Source: Burkholderiaceae bacterium (lineage in GTDB: Bacteria; Pseudomonadota; Gammaproteobacteria; Burkholderiales; Burkholderiaceae_C). From it: a stretch of 64,000 bases of DNA. The stretch spans positions 211,459 through 275,458 of the forward strand of contig JAKLLA010000003.1 in the NCBI GenBank assembly GCA_023150375.1. Reading direction: 5' to 3'. A model generated the notes under the pieces. The model was not told where the DNA came from. It searched no databases and saw only the letters and a list, made by a program, of their open reading frames with translations. Numbering within the stretch: the first letter of the stretch is position 1; each line of letters opens with the position of its first letter. Below, piece after piece: positions 40,962 to 50,217 of this stretch. A program made the translations under genes and the position numbers.

Positions 40962-41314
40962 CGGGCGGTTCCTCCGGGTGAAGCGGCGGTGCCGGGATCG
41001 GCCATCCCCCACCGGTCGCGGGCGCGCCGGCATTTTGCGTCGCCGGGCTGGACTTCGCGGCAGGGCGAGGGGCGCTGCGCGTACTGGCTGCAGGCCACGG
41101 CGTCGCCCACCCGGCCCTGCAGCGCCGCGCAGCGGGGCCGGGCCTGGTTCGTGCCGCGCAGGCAGCTCAGCAGTGGCGTGACGGGCTCCAGCAGCTCGGC
41201 GGGCAGGCCGTGCACCTCGGCCTCGGCCCAGTAGAAGCTCACCCGGAAGGCTGCGCAGCAGGCGCCGCAGCGCTGGCAGTCGAAGGGCGCGGGATCCGGC
41301 GTCGGTGGGGTCAT
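40958..41314 (-). CDS. YkgJ family cysteine cluster protein
   Basis: The 118-residue protein has DCQRCGACCAAFRVSFYW near its N-terminus, the CxxCxxCC metal-binding motif of the YkgJ/CxxCxxCC family, plus later cysteines in CLRGTN, CAALQGRVGDAVAC and PCREVQ, probably coordinating zinc or an Fe-S cluster. The molecular role of the family is not established. It overlaps both neighbours by 4 bases, in the middle of a LysR-YkgJ-hydrolase operon. Confidence 0.85.
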   Translation of the reverse strand: MTPPTPDPAPFDCQRCGACCAAFRVSFYWAEAEVHGLPAELLEPVTPLLSCLRGTNQARPRCAALQGRVGDAVACSQYAQRPSPCREVQPGDAKCRRARDRWGMADPGTAASPGGTAR

Positions 41315-42282
41315 CGCGGGTCGTCGCAGGTTTCGCAGCCGGCCGCGGCCAGCCAGGGGTCGCGGTCCTCGCCACCGAAGACCTCGACCAGGAAGTCCAG
41401 CACCGCCCGCGTGCGCGCCGGCAGGTGCTTGCGCGAGGGCATCGTGACCCAGAGCGTGGCGCTGAACAGGCGCCACTGCGGCAGCACGCGCTCGAGGGCA
41501 TGCTCCATCAGCGCATCCTCGATCACGTAGGACGGCAGGCCGGTGATGCCCAGCCCGGCCAGCGCGGCGGCGTAGTTGGTGTCCACATGCGCGGAGCTCA
41601 GCAGCGGCCGGCGCGGCACGTAGAGCACCGACGCGGCGGCCTCGCCGTCGTCGCCGGCCGGGCTGCCGCGGTGGAAGGTGATGCCGCGCTGCAGGTCGGT
41701 GATCGGCGGCAGGATGGCGTCGTGCGCGTCCAGTTCCTGCGGGTGCTGCGGCCGCCCGCGCCGGTCGAGGTAGTCCGGCGCGGCGCAGAGGATGGTCTCG
41801 GTGCGGGCCAGCCGCCGGGCGATGTAGTCGCCGGCCAGCGGGTCGCGCGACCAGACGATGCTCAGGTCATGCGTCTCGGCGCCGGCTTCCACCGGGCCGA
41901 AGGCGTCGATCTCGAGGCGCAGCCGCGGCCAGCGGGCGTACAGCCGTGGCAGGTGCTTGACCACCTGGTGCACCGACACGGCCGGTGGCATCAGCAGCCG
42001 CACCAGCCCCTGCGGCTCCTGGGTGTCGGCGGCCACCCGGGCGGCGGCCTCGTCCACGTCGGCCAGGATCTGCCGCACCCGTTCCAGGTAGTCCGCGCCC
42101 ACCTCGGTCAGCGCCAGGCGCCGGGTGGTGCGGTTGAGCAGGCGCGCGCCGAGGTGCTCCTCGAGCTCGGCCACCAGCCGGGTGACCACCGCCGGGGCCA
42201 GGTCCAGGGCCCGGGCCGCCGCGGCGAAGCCCCCTTCGTCCACCACGCGGGCCAGCACCCGCATTGCGCGCAGTTCGTCCAT
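41311..42282 (-). CDS. LysR family transcriptional regulator
   Basis: The 323-residue protein starts at 42282 (MDELRAMRVLARVVDEGGF). The N-terminal winged helix AAAARALDLAPAVVTRLVAELEEHLGARL is LysR type. The ligand domain is of the CrgA/DmlR branch (LLMPPAVSVHQVVKHLP, FGPVEAGAETHDLSIVW). The C-terminus extends ~20 residues past the fold (GCETCDDPR). The regulator gene leads its own operon and is coupled to the YkgJ gene by an ATGA overlap. A palindromic LysR-type box lies 9 bases upstream of its start, suggesting autoregulation. Confidence 0.9.
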   Translation of the reverse strand: MDELRAMRVLARVVDEGGFAAAARALDLAPAVVTRLVAELEEHLGARLLNRTTRRLALTEVGADYLERVRQILADVDEAAARVAADTQEPQGLVRLLMPPAVSVHQVVKHLPRLYARWPRLRLEIDAFGPVEAGAETHDLSIVWSRDPLAGDYIARRLARTETILCAAPDYLDRRGRPQHPQELDAHDAILPPITDLQRGITFHRGSPAGDDGEAAASVLYVPRRPLLSSAHVDTNYAAALAGLGITGLPSYVIEDALMEHALERVLPQWRLFSATLWVTMPSRKHLPARTRAVLDFLVEVFGGEDRDPWLAAAGCETCDDPR

Positions 42283-42291
42283 GCCTGGATT

Positions 42292-42308
42292 ATTGCTGTT
42301 TCGGCAAT
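42292..42308. promoter_or_regulatory. LysR-type palindromic box
   Basis: ATTGC-TGTTTCG-GCAAT is a perfect 5-bp dyad with T-N11-A spacing, between the LysR start and the divergent DUF4148 gene. It is a likely binding site of the adjacent regulator, affecting both directions. Confidence 0.6.
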
Positions 42309-42465
42309 GGATCGTTCCGTTCTTCATGGTTTGTTCGTGAGGTGCGAATGCCTAAAGTTCACCCCATCGATGAGTCGCCACCCGGACGGCTCACCGAAGC
42401 GGGTCACCGGCTCCAACGTTCCGGCCGACCCTTCCTCGGAAACCGATCTCGAAAGGAACCACACC

Positions 42466-42834
42466 ATGAAGCGCTCCACCCTCCTCGTCGTTGCCGGTCT
42501 GATCGCCGCGCTGGGCAGCCCCGTGATGGCCCAGGAAGCCGAGGCCGACGCCTTCGCGAACCTGCAGCTCACCAAGACCCGTGCCGAGGTGATGGCCGAA
42601 CTGGCGCAGGCGCGCCGCGACGGCACGATCAACGCCTGGAGCGCGCGCTATGTCGAGCCGGTGCGCACGAACTTCAGCCGCGCCGAGGTGCGCGCCCAGA
42701 CCCTGGCGGCGATCCGCAGCGGGGAAGTCGACGCGATCGGCCGCGAGGCCTACGACGGCCGCTGGCTGCCGCGCCGCCCGGCCGGCACCGTCGAGGTGCT
42801 GGCAGGCACGGCCGGCGCCCCGCAGGCGCACTGA
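42466..42834 (+). CDS. DUF4148 exported protein
   Basis: The 122-residue precursor has signal MKRSTLLVVAGLIAALG...MAQEA and then a DUF4148 domain: LTRAEVxAEL is seen as LTKTRAEVMAELAQARRDG, repeated as FSRAEVRAQTLAAIRSGEVDAIGREAYD. DUF4148 proteins are small periplasmic proteins largely confined to Burkholderiales, often induced with regulators, function unknown. AAAGGAAC precedes the ATG at suitable spacing. It is divergent from the LysR gene. Confidence 0.85.
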   Translation: MKRSTLLVVAGLIAALGSPVMAQEAEADAFANLQLTKTRAEVMAELAQARRDGTINAWSARYVEPVRTNFSRAEVRAQTLAAIRSGEVDAIGREAYDGRWLPRRPAGTVEVLAGTAGAPQAH

Positions 42835-42918
42835 TCGGCCCAGCGCCGGCTCGGTGAACCGGTGGGGCGGGGGCGCAGGCCGCCAGAATCGCGGCCTGTG
42901 CCCGTTCCACCACCCGCC

Positions 42919-44280
42919 ATGCCGATCGACCTGTCCATCCTGCCTGCTTCCCTGGCCGAACCCTGCCGCAGCGTCGAATGTGCGGTGGCCGACTTCAGCT
43001 CCGTGGCGCGCGGCAAGGTCGTGGCACGGGCGGACTTCGAGGCCCTGGGCGGCTGCCGGCTGCCCTCGGTGGTCTTCGGCGTGACCCTCACCGGCGGGGA
43101 GCCGCCGGAGGTTTTCGGCCCCCTGCTGCCCACCGACTACCGGGACGTGCTGCTGCGGCCGGACCTGGCCACCGCGGTGCCGGTGCCCGGTCGCCCCGAC
43201 CGTCTGAGCGTGATCTGCGAGCCCGCCGGCGCTCTGCCTCGCGCCGACGGGCCGGCGCTGGATGCCGCCGCGCTCTCGCCACGCGCCGCGCTGAGGCGGG
43301 TGCTGGACCGGCTGGCCGAGGCAGGCCTGAGCGCCCGGGTTGCGCCGGAGCTGGAGTTCTTCCTGCTCGAGCGTGCGGCCGACGGGAGCCTGCGCCCGGC
43401 CGGCGTGCCGGGGGGCAGCGGTTCGCGCGAAGGGGCGCTGGAGATCGCCTCGCTCGAGCGGGCGGCGCACTTCTCGGCCTATTTCGACGCCCTGTTCGAG
43501 GCCTGCGCGCTGCAGCGCGTCCCGGTCACCGGCTTCGCGCACGAGTCGGCAGCGGGCCAGTACGAGGTGAACTTCGCGCCCGGCGAGCCGCTGGCGATGG
43601 CCGACGCGGTCTGGCGCTTCAAGCGCCTGGCGCGCCAGACGGCGGTGCAGCAGGGCTTCCTGGCCAGCTTCATCGCCAAGCCCTTTCCGGGCCAGCCCGG
43701 CACCGGCCTGCACTGGCATGCCAGCCTGCAGCATCTGGGCGGGGTGCCGCATGGCGGCAATGCCTTCTGTTCGGACGGCGGCCTGGACACGCCCTGTCTG
43801 GCGCATTTCATCGGCGGCCTGCAGGCCCACGCGGCCGAGGCGCTGGCGCTGCTGGCGCCCTGGGCGCATTCCTTCGAACGGCTGTGCCGCGCCGATGCCT
43901 CGCCTGTCGATGCCCGCTGGGGCGAGGACGACCGCAGCGTGGCCTTCCGCCTGCCGCCGGCCAGCCCGGCGAACCGGCGCGTCGAGCACCGCCTGCCCGG
44001 CGGCGATGCCAGCCCCTACCTGACCCTGGCGGTGCTGCTCGGCACTGGGCTGCTGGGCCTCGAGCAGTCGCTGCCGCGGCGCGACGACGGGCCGGCACTG
44101 CCCCGGTCGCTGCCGGCGGCCCTGGAGCTGCTGCAGGGCAGCAGCGCGCTGCGCCGGCTGCTGGGCGACCCCCTGGTCGAGCTGTTCGTCGCGCTCAAGC
44201 GTCACGAACTGGCCGAGCGCGCGGCGCTGGCCGATCCGCTGCGCGACTGGGACCTGCGACATCTCGTCGAACAGGCCTGA
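42919..44280 (+). CDS. Glutamine synthetase family protein (gamma-glutamylpolyamine synthetase-like)
   Basis: The 453-residue protein has the length of the PuuA/GS-like branch. Catalytic-domain motifs: VAPELEFFLLE (metal-binding glutamates), GQYEVNF (a third glutamate), GTGLHWHASL (ATP/metal His), and NRRVEHRLPGGDASPY, corresponding to the R-E-R/GADA region of GS. The N-terminal beta-grasp domain is short. It probably ligates glutamate to an amine or amino acid, but polyamine specificity is not shown, because no other puu genes are adjacent. It lies upstream of the Mrp operon in the same direction, 252 bases away. Confidence 0.85.
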   Translation: MPIDLSILPASLAEPCRSVECAVADFSSVARGKVVARADFEALGGCRLPSVVFGVTLTGGEPPEVFGPLLPTDYRDVLLRPDLATAVPVPGRPDRLSVICEPAGALPRADGPALDAAALSPRAALRRVLDRLAEAGLSARVAPELEFFLLERAADGSLRPAGVPGGSGSREGALEIASLERAAHFSAYFDALFEACALQRVPVTGFAHESAAGQYEVNFAPGEPLAMADAVWRFKRLARQTAVQQGFLASFIAKPFPGQPGTGLHWHASLQHLGGVPHGGNAFCSDGGLDTPCLAHFIGGLQAHAAEALALLAPWAHSFERLCRADASPVDARWGEDDRSVAFRLPPASPANRRVEHRLPGGDASPYLTLAVLLGTGLLGLEQSLPRRDDGPALPRSLPAALELLQGSSALRRLLGDPLVELFVALKRHELAERAALADPLRDWDLRHLVEQA

Positions 44281-44327
44281 GGTCGGGGCGGCCGGGGCCG
44301 GCAGGCTGTGGCGCCGGTCGCGACACG

Positions 44328-44342
44328 TTGTCGAGACGACAA
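44328..44342. promoter_or_regulatory. Perfect palindrome upstream of the Mrp operon
   Basis: TTGTCG-AGA-CGACAA is an exact 6-bp dyad in the leader of mrpA, followed by AATGCGGTGAACTTTGTCC. It is a candidate operator; no cognate regulator is adjacent. Confidence 0.45.
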
Positions 44343-44532
44343 TGCGGTGAACTTTGTCCGTCGCCGTGCATCACTCAACGGTCCACTGGATGATCCGGAC
44401 GCGGCAGATCAGCAGGATCGGGCTGCCGACGCACCGGACTCCGGGGGAAGTTTCCAGGATCGCTCCCGATCCGCACCGGTCCGCCGGTGCAACGTCACGC
44501 CGAACATCGACGCCTCGCTGCGCCCGGACCCG

Positions 44533-47379
44533 ATGAACCTGCTCGCTCCGATCGTTCTTTTGCCCCTGGTCGCCGGCACCACCCTGTGCTTCCTGGCCGG
44601 CCGGGTGGAGACACCGGCGCGCCGGCGTCTGACCGCGGTGCTGGCCGCCGTCGTGGCCGGCAGCGCACTGGCGCTGCTGCTGGCGCAGGCGCCGGCGGTG
44701 TTCGACGGCCAGGTGCTGCTGCATCACACCCCCTGGGTGCCGGCGATCGGCCTGAATGCCGGCTTTCGCCTCGACGGTCTGGCCCTGCTCTTCGCCGGGC
44801 TGATCACCGGCATCGGCCTGCTGGTCATCCTCTATGCGGCCTGGTACCTGCACCAGGACGACCCGGCGGGCAAGTTCTTCGCCACGCTGATGCTCTTCAT
44901 GGCGGCGATGCTGGGCATCGTGCTGTCGGACAACCTGCTGCTGCTGCTGGTGTTCTGGGAGCTGACCAGCATCTCGTCCTTCCTGCTGATCGGCTACTGG
45001 GGCGGGCGCGAGGAGTCGCGTGCCGGCGCGCGCATGGCGCTGGCCGTCACCGGCGGGGGCGGGCTGGTGATGCTGGCCGGCATCGTGCTGCTCGGGCAGA
45101 TGGCCGGCAGCTTCGAACTCTCGGAGATCCTCGGGCGTCGCGAGCAGGTGCAGGGCCATGCCCTGTACCCGCTGGCCCTGGGGCTGATCCTGGTGGGCTG
45201 CTTCACCAAGAGCGCGCAGCTGCCCTTCCATTTCTGGCTGCCCGAGGCGATGGCCGCCCCCACGCCGGTGTCGGCCTACCTGCACTCGGCCACCATGGTC
45301 AAGGCCGGGCTGTTCATGATGATGCGGCTGTACCCGGTGCTGGGCGGCAGCGTGCTGTTCGAGAACGTGGTGGCCACGGTGGGCCTGGCGACGATGGTGT
45401 TCGCCGCCTTCGTGGCGATCTTCAAGCATGACCTGAAGGGGCTGCTGGCCTACTCGACGGTCAGCCATCTGGGCCTGATCACCTTCCTGATCGGGCTGGG
45501 TTCGCCGCTGTCGGCCGTGGCGGCGGTGTTCCACATCCTCAACCACGCCGCCTTCAAGGCCGCGCTGTTCATGAGCGCGGGCATCGTCGACCACGAGACC
45601 CACACCCGCGACCTGCGCCGCCTGGGCGGCTTGATGGCGCTGATGCCGGTGATGGGCACGCTGGTGCTGCTGGCCAGTGCCGCGATGGCCGGCCTGCCGC
45701 CCTTCAACGGCTTCATCAGCAAGGAGATGATGCTCGAAGAGGCGGTTCAGGCCGGCGCACGCCTGTGGGGCGACTTCGGCGCCGCGGTGCCCCTGCTGGC
45801 CACGCTGGGCGGCCTGTTCTCGGTGGCCTATTCGCTGCGCCTGGTGCACGCCACCTTCTTCGACGGCCCGCCGAAGGACCTGCCGGTGGCCCATCCGCAC
45901 GAACCGCCCTGGGGCATGAAGGCGCCGGTGCTGCTGCTGGTGGCGGTCTGCGTGGCGGTGGGCCTGGCGCCGATGGCCATCCTCGGTCCGCTGGTGCAGG
46001 TGGCGGCCAGCGCGGTGCTGGGTCAGCCGGCGCCCGAGTTCCAGCTGGCGCTCTGGCACGGGCTGAACCTGCCGCTGGCGCTCAGCGCCCTGGCGGTGCT
46101 GGGCGGCGCCACGCTGTATGCGGCGCTGCAGCGCGGCGGGCGCCTGAACCGCTACCTGCCCAGCGGCCGGGGCGGCAAGGCGATCTTCACCGCCGGGTCA
46201 GAGGGCCTGTTCTCGCTGGCCGGCCGGCTGACCGCCTTGCTCGAGAACGGTTCGCTGCAGCGCTACCTGGCCTGGATGATCGCCACCGCGCTGCTGCTGG
46301 CGGCGCTGCCGTTCTGGCGCGCCGGGGTGGCGCTGCCGCAGGCCGGCAGCCGCGAGCTGATGCCCGTCTCGCCGCTGGCGCTGGGCATCTGGCTGCTGGT
46401 GCTGGCGATCGGGGCGGCGCTGCTGGTGCTGCACCGGCAGCGTTACGTCGCGGTGGTGCTGACCGGCGGCATCGGCCTGGCGGCGTCGCTGGCCTTCGTG
46501 GCCCTGTCGGCGCCGGACCTGGCCATGACCCAGCTGTCGGTGGACGTGGTGTCCACCGTGCTGCTGCTGATGGGGCTGGCGCTGCTGCCGGCGTTCACGC
46601 CGACCGAATCGAGCGGCCTGCGGCGCGCGCGCGATGCGGCGCTGGCGGCGGCCGGCGGCGGGGGCATCGCCTGGCTGACCTGGCTGATGCTCACGCGCGA
46701 CTTCGACAGCATCTCCTGGTACTTCCTCGAGAACGCATTGCCCAAGGGCGGTGGCAGCAACGTGGTGAACGTCATCCTGGTCGACTTCCGCGGCTACGAC
46801 ACCTTCGGCGAGATCACCGTGCTGGGCATCGCGGGGGTGGGGGTGCTGGCGCTGCTCGACGGCCTGCGGGTGCGCCGCGAGACCGCCGATCCGGCCGGTC
46901 GCCCCTGGAGCTATGCCCGCGAGCCGCTGCTGCTGCGCATGGCGGCCCGCCTGGTGCTGCCGATGGCGCTGCTGGTGTCGGCCTACATCTTCTGGCGCGG
47001 CCACAACCTGCCGGGGGGCGGCTTCATCGCCGGTCTGGTCACCGCGGTGGCGCTGGTGCTGCAGTACATGGCGCTGGGGCAGACCCGTGCGGAGGCGCTG
47101 CTGCACGGCGCGGCAGGGCGGCGCTTCACGCGCTGGATCGGCACCGGCCTGGCGATCGCCTGGGCCACCGGTGTGGGTGCGTTCTTCTTCGGCCGCCCCT
47201 TCCTGACCAGCGCGTTCGGCCACCCCAGCGTGCCGCTGCTGGGTGAGCTGCCGCTGGCCACGGCGGCGCTGTTCGACCTGGGGGTCTACATCACGGTGGT
47301 GGGCGCGACGATGCTGATGCTGTCGGTGCTGGGTGCGACGAGCAAGACGCCCACGGGTGGCGTGGGAGGAGGCCGGTGA
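44533..47379 (+). CDS. mrpA: Mrp/Mnh Na+/H+ antiporter subunit A (A-B fusion)
   Basis: The 948-residue inner-membrane protein is ND5/NuoL-like in its N-terminal ~600 residues (FWELTSISSFLLIGYW, FHFWLPEAMAAPTPVSAYLHSATMVKAG), with the transmembrane helices expected for the proton-pumping subunit. The C-terminal part (VNVILVDFRGYDTFGEITVLGIAGVG and SAYIFWRGHNLPGGGFIAGLV) is the MrpB domain, so MrpA and MrpB are fused. It is the first gene of mrpA(B)CDEFG. The complex exports Na+/K+ against protons and supports pH and salt homeostasis. No clear Shine-Dalgarno precedes the ATG. Its stop overlaps the mrpC start. Confidence 0.94.
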   Translation: MNLLAPIVLLPLVAGTTLCFLAGRVETPARRRLTAVLAAVVAGSALALLLAQAPAVFDGQVLLHHTPWVPAIGLNAGFRLDGLALLFAGLITGIGLLVILYAAWYLHQDDPAGKFFATLMLFMAAMLGIVLSDNLLLLLVFWELTSISSFLLIGYWGGREESRAGARMALAVTGGGGLVMLAGIVLLGQMAGSFELSEILGRREQVQGHALYPLALGLILVGCFTKSAQLPFHFWLPEAMAAPTPVSAYLHSATMVKAGLFMMMRLYPVLGGSVLFENVVATVGLATMVFAAFVAIFKHDLKGLLAYSTVSHLGLITFLIGLGSPLSAVAAVFHILNHAAFKAALFMSAGIVDHETHTRDLRRLGGLMALMPVMGTLVLLASAAMAGLPPFNGFISKEMMLEEAVQAGARLWGDFGAAVPLLATLGGLFSVAYSLRLVHATFFDGPPKDLPVAHPHEPPWGMKAPVLLLVAVCVAVGLAPMAILGPLVQVAASAVLGQPAPEFQLALWHGLNLPLALSALAVLGGATLYAALQRGGRLNRYLPSGRGGKAIFTAGSEGLFSLAGRLTALLENGSLQRYLAWMIATALLLAALPFWRAGVALPQAGSRELMPVSPLALGIWLLVLAIGAALLVLHRQRYVAVVLTGGIGLAASLAFVALSAPDLAMTQLSVDVVSTVLLLMGLALLPAFTPTESSGLRRARDAALAAAGGGGIAWLTWLMLTRDFDSISWYFLENALPKGGGSNVVNVILVDFRGYDTFGEITVLGIAGVGVLALLDGLRVRRETADPAGRPWSYAREPLLLRMAARLVLPMALLVSAYIFWRGHNLPGGGFIAGLVTAVALVLQYMALGQTRAEALLHGAAGRRFTRWIGTGLAIAWATGVGAFFFGRPFLTSAFGHPSVPLLGELPLATAALFDLGVYITVVGATMLMLSVLGATSKTPTGGVGGGR

Positions 47380-47750
47380 TGCCGAGTCTGGAGTTCCTGG
47401 TGGCCACCGGCATCGGCTGGGTCACGGCCGTGGGCCTGTACCTGATGCTGCGCGGGCGCAGCTTCCCGGTGGTGCTGGGGCTGACCCTGCTGGGCTACGC
47501 GGTGAACGTGTTCATCTTCACCATGGGCCGGCTGTGGAGTGCGGCACCGCCCATCCTGACCGGCCGGGAGCCGGTGGCCGACCCGCTGCCGCAGGCGCTG
47601 GTGCTCACGGCGATCGTGATCGGCTTCGCCACCACCGGCTTCGTCGTCGAACTGGCCCTGCGCGGCCGCCACGAAGGCGGCAGCGACCAGGTCGACGGCC
47701 GACCGGATGCGCCCGGCCAAAACGGAGACCGTGACGGAGGCCGCGCATGA
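47379..47750 (+). CDS. mrpC: Mrp antiporter subunit C
   Basis: The 123-residue NuoK-like membrane protein has three hydrophobic segments and the motif VVLGLTLLGYAVNVFIFTMG (NLFIF-like). The C-terminus is a short charged tail. It starts within the mrpA stop (TGATG) and overlaps mrpD by 4 bases, tight coupling typical of Mrp operons. Confidence 0.93.
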   Translation: MPSLEFLVATGIGWVTAVGLYLMLRGRSFPVVLGLTLLGYAVNVFIFTMGRLWSAAPPILTGREPVADPLPQALVLTAIVIGFATTGFVVELALRGRHEGGSDQVDGRPDAPGQNGDRDGGRA

Positions 47751-49384
47751 TGACCAGCTGGCTCGACCACCTGCCCATCCTGCCGGTGCTGCTGCCAGCG
47801 GCCACCGCGATCCTGCTCCTGCTGCTGGGCGACCACGGCGGCGACGCGCACGGCAGCCACGCCCACCCGAAGCTGCGCTGGGCCCGGCGCCTGGCGATGG
47901 GCTCGGTGCTGCTGGGCCTGGCGCTGGCGGTGCAGGCGGTGCTGCTGGCCGACGACGGCACGATCCGCGTCTACCGCCTGGGGGACTGGCCGGCCCCCTT
48001 CGGCATCGTGCTGGTGCTCGACCGCCTCGGCGCGGCCATGCTGCTGCTCACCGCGCTGGTGGCGCTGCCGGTGCTCGGCTACGCCAGCGGCGGCTGGGAC
48101 GCGCACGGGCGGCACTTCCATGCGATGTTCCAGTTCCAGCTGATGGGCCTCAACGGTGCCTTCGTCACCGGCGACCTGTTCAACCTCTTCGTCTTCTTCG
48201 AGGTGCTGCTGATCGCCAGCTACGTGCTGATGGTGCACGGCCAGGGGCGCGAACGTGTGCGGGTCGGCCTGCAGTACGTGGTGCTCAACCTGGCGGCCTC
48301 GGCGCTGTTCCTGATCGGCGTGTCGCTGCTCTATGCCGTGACCGGCACGCTGAACCTGGCCGACCTGGCGCTGCGGGTGCCGCGCCTGCAGGGCGGCGAG
48401 GCCGCCGTGGCCCAGGCCGCCGCGCTGCTGCTGCTGGTGGTGTTCGGCTTCAAGGCCGCGCTGGCGCCGCTGTCGCTGTGGCTGCCGGCCACCTACGCGG
48501 CGGCCTGCGCGCCGGTGGCCGCGCTGTTCGCCATCATGACCAAGGTGGGCGTCTATGCGATCTGGCGGGTGCACGGCGTGGTCTTCGGCGGCGACAGCGG
48601 CGCCGCAGCCCTGCCCGCCGACAGCGTGCTGCTGCCGCTGGCCCTGCTGACCAGCGCGGTCGGTGTCGCCGGGGCCCTGGCCGCGCCGACGATGGAGCGG
48701 CTGGTGGCCTGGCTCACGGTGGCCTCGGTGGGCACCATCCTGGCCAGCATCGGGCTGGACGGGCAGGCCGCCTGGGGGGCGGCGCTCTACTACGCCGCCA
48801 ACAGCACGCTGGTGGTGGCCGGGCTGTTCCTGCTCACCGAGCTGGTGGCCGCGCAGCGCGGGGAGGCCGCCGACCGGCTCGAACCCGCCTCTCCGGTGGC
48901 CCAGCCGGTGCTGCTGGGCCTGATGCTGCTGCTGGCGGCCGCCTCGGCCGCCGGCCTGCCCCCGCTGCCGGGTTTCATCGGCAAGCTGATGATCCTGCAG
49001 GCCGCATCCGCGCATGCCTGGCAGGCGCTGGTGTGGACGGTGCTGCTCGGCGTGGGCTTCCTCACCCTGGTCGGTCTGGCGCGTGCCGGCAGCCTCCTGT
49101 TCTGGCACGTACGCGAGGACCTGCCCCGCTCCGGCGCCTCCGGCGCCAGTCCGGCGCTGCTGGCCGCCACCCTGCTGCTGCTGGCCGCCACCGTGGCGAT
49201 GAGCGTGTTCGCCGCCCCGCTGCAGCGCTATGCCGATGCGGCCGCCGCCCAGCTCGCCGACCGCCAGGCCTACGGCCTGGCGGTGCTCGGCCCCGACCTG
49301 CTGCAGCGCGGCAGCACCCGTCCCTACCGTTTCGAGCCGGCTGCTGCGCCGGCGCCTGTGCCGGCTTCCGAGGCCCCGCGATGA
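47747..49384 (+). CDS. mrpD: Mrp antiporter subunit D
   Basis: The 545-residue ND2/NuoN-like membrane protein is one of the two antiporter-type subunits of the complex. Conserved regions include FQFQLMGLNGAFVTGDLFNLFVFFEVLLIASY, KAALAPLSLWLPATYAAA and PPLPGFIGKLMIL. The HGGDAHGSHAH stretch near the N-terminus is an unusual His-rich loop. It overlaps both mrpC and mrpE by 4 bases. Confidence 0.94.
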   Translation: MMTSWLDHLPILPVLLPAATAILLLLLGDHGGDAHGSHAHPKLRWARRLAMGSVLLGLALAVQAVLLADDGTIRVYRLGDWPAPFGIVLVLDRLGAAMLLLTALVALPVLGYASGGWDAHGRHFHAMFQFQLMGLNGAFVTGDLFNLFVFFEVLLIASYVLMVHGQGRERVRVGLQYVVLNLAASALFLIGVSLLYAVTGTLNLADLALRVPRLQGGEAAVAQAAALLLLVVFGFKAALAPLSLWLPATYAAACAPVAALFAIMTKVGVYAIWRVHGVVFGGDSGAAALPADSVLLPLALLTSAVGVAGALAAPTMERLVAWLTVASVGTILASIGLDGQAAWGAALYYAANSTLVVAGLFLLTELVAAQRGEAADRLEPASPVAQPVLLGLMLLLAAASAAGLPPLPGFIGKLMILQAASAHAWQALVWTVLLGVGFLTLVGLARAGSLLFWHVREDLPRSGASGASPALLAATLLLLAATVAMSVFAAPLQRYADAAAAQLADRQAYGLAVLGPDLLQRGSTRPYRFEPAAAPAPVPASEAPR

Positions 49385-49926
49385 CGCCCCCGAGCTCTTC
49401 CACACCCCCTGCGGCGCCGCCGCCCCGTCGGCCCGGCTGGCTGCCCTATCCCGCGCTGTCCGCGCTGCTGGCGCTGGCCTGGCTGCTGCTGCAGCAGAGC
49501 GCCGCGCCGGCGCAGCTGATCACGGCCGGGCTGCTGGCGCTCATCCTGCCCGGGCTGCTGCGCCACTTCATCGGCCCGGCGGCGCGGCTGCACCGTCCGT
49601 GGGAGGTGCTGCGCTTCACGGCCGTGGTGCTCTGGGACATCGTGGTCTCGAACTTCACCGTCGCGCGCATCGTGCTCGACCCCGCGGCGCGCCCCAGGCC
49701 GGCCTGGGTGCCGGTGCCGCTGGACAGCCGCGACCCGACGGTGGTGACCCTGCTGGCCACGGTGATCACCACCACGCCCGGCACCGTGTCCTGCGTGGTC
49801 GACGAGCTGGCCGGCGAGATCCTGGTGCACGCGCTGGACTGCGACGACCCGCCGGCGATGGCCGCGCAGATCAAGCAGCGCTACGAGCTGCCGCTGCGCC
49901 GCATCTTCGAAGGAGTTGCCGCATGA
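49381..49926 (+). CDS. mrpE: Mrp antiporter subunit E
   Basis: The 181-residue membrane protein is of the MrpE family: two N-terminal hydrophobic segments, then VLWDIVVSNFTVARIVL and DPTVVTLLATVITTTPGTV with the conserved TTTPGT motif, and a C-terminal hydrophilic domain. The N-terminus is extended by ~20 Pro/Ser residues relative to short forms. It overlaps mrpD and mrpF. Confidence 0.92.
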   Translation: MTPPSSSTPPAAPPPRRPGWLPYPALSALLALAWLLLQQSAAPAQLITAGLLALILPGLLRHFIGPAARLHRPWEVLRFTAVVLWDIVVSNFTVARIVLDPAARPRPAWVPVPLDSRDPTVVTLLATVITTTPGTVSCVVDELAGEILVHALDCDDPPAMAAQIKQRYELPLRRIFEGVAA

Positions 49927-50195
49927 TCGTCGCCTGGGCCCTGGACTTCGCCTTCGCCTGCGTGGGGGGGGCGCTGCTGATCTGTGGCTGGCGCCTGCTG
50001 CGCGGCCCCACGCCGGTGGACCGCGTGCTCGCGCTGGACACCCTGTACATCAATGCGCTGGCCCTGGTGGTGCTGCTGGGCATCCGCCAGGGCAGTGCGC
50101 TCTACTTCGAGGCCGCGCTGCTGATTGCGCTGCTGGGCTTCGTCGGCACCGTGGCGCTGGCCCGTTGGCTCAGCCGCGGCGACGTCATCGAATGA
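49923..50195 (+). CDS. mrpF: Mrp antiporter subunit F
   Basis: The 90-residue protein has three hydrophobic helices and the core GPTPVDRVLALDTLYINALALVV, the signature of MrpF (GPxxxDRVxALD). It overlaps mrpE by 4 bases. Confidence 0.93.
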   Translation: MIVAWALDFAFACVGGALLICGWRLLRGPTPVDRVLALDTLYINALALVVLLGIRQGSALYFEAALLIALLGFVGTVALARWLSRGDVIE

Positions 50196-50217
50196 CCGCT
50201 CAGGAGAAACCGACCCC

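Noticed and set aside
44371..46059. His/Gln-rich antisense frame in mrpA
   Set aside because: This is the antisense shadow of Leu/Ala-rich membrane helices, with no independent evidence of coding.
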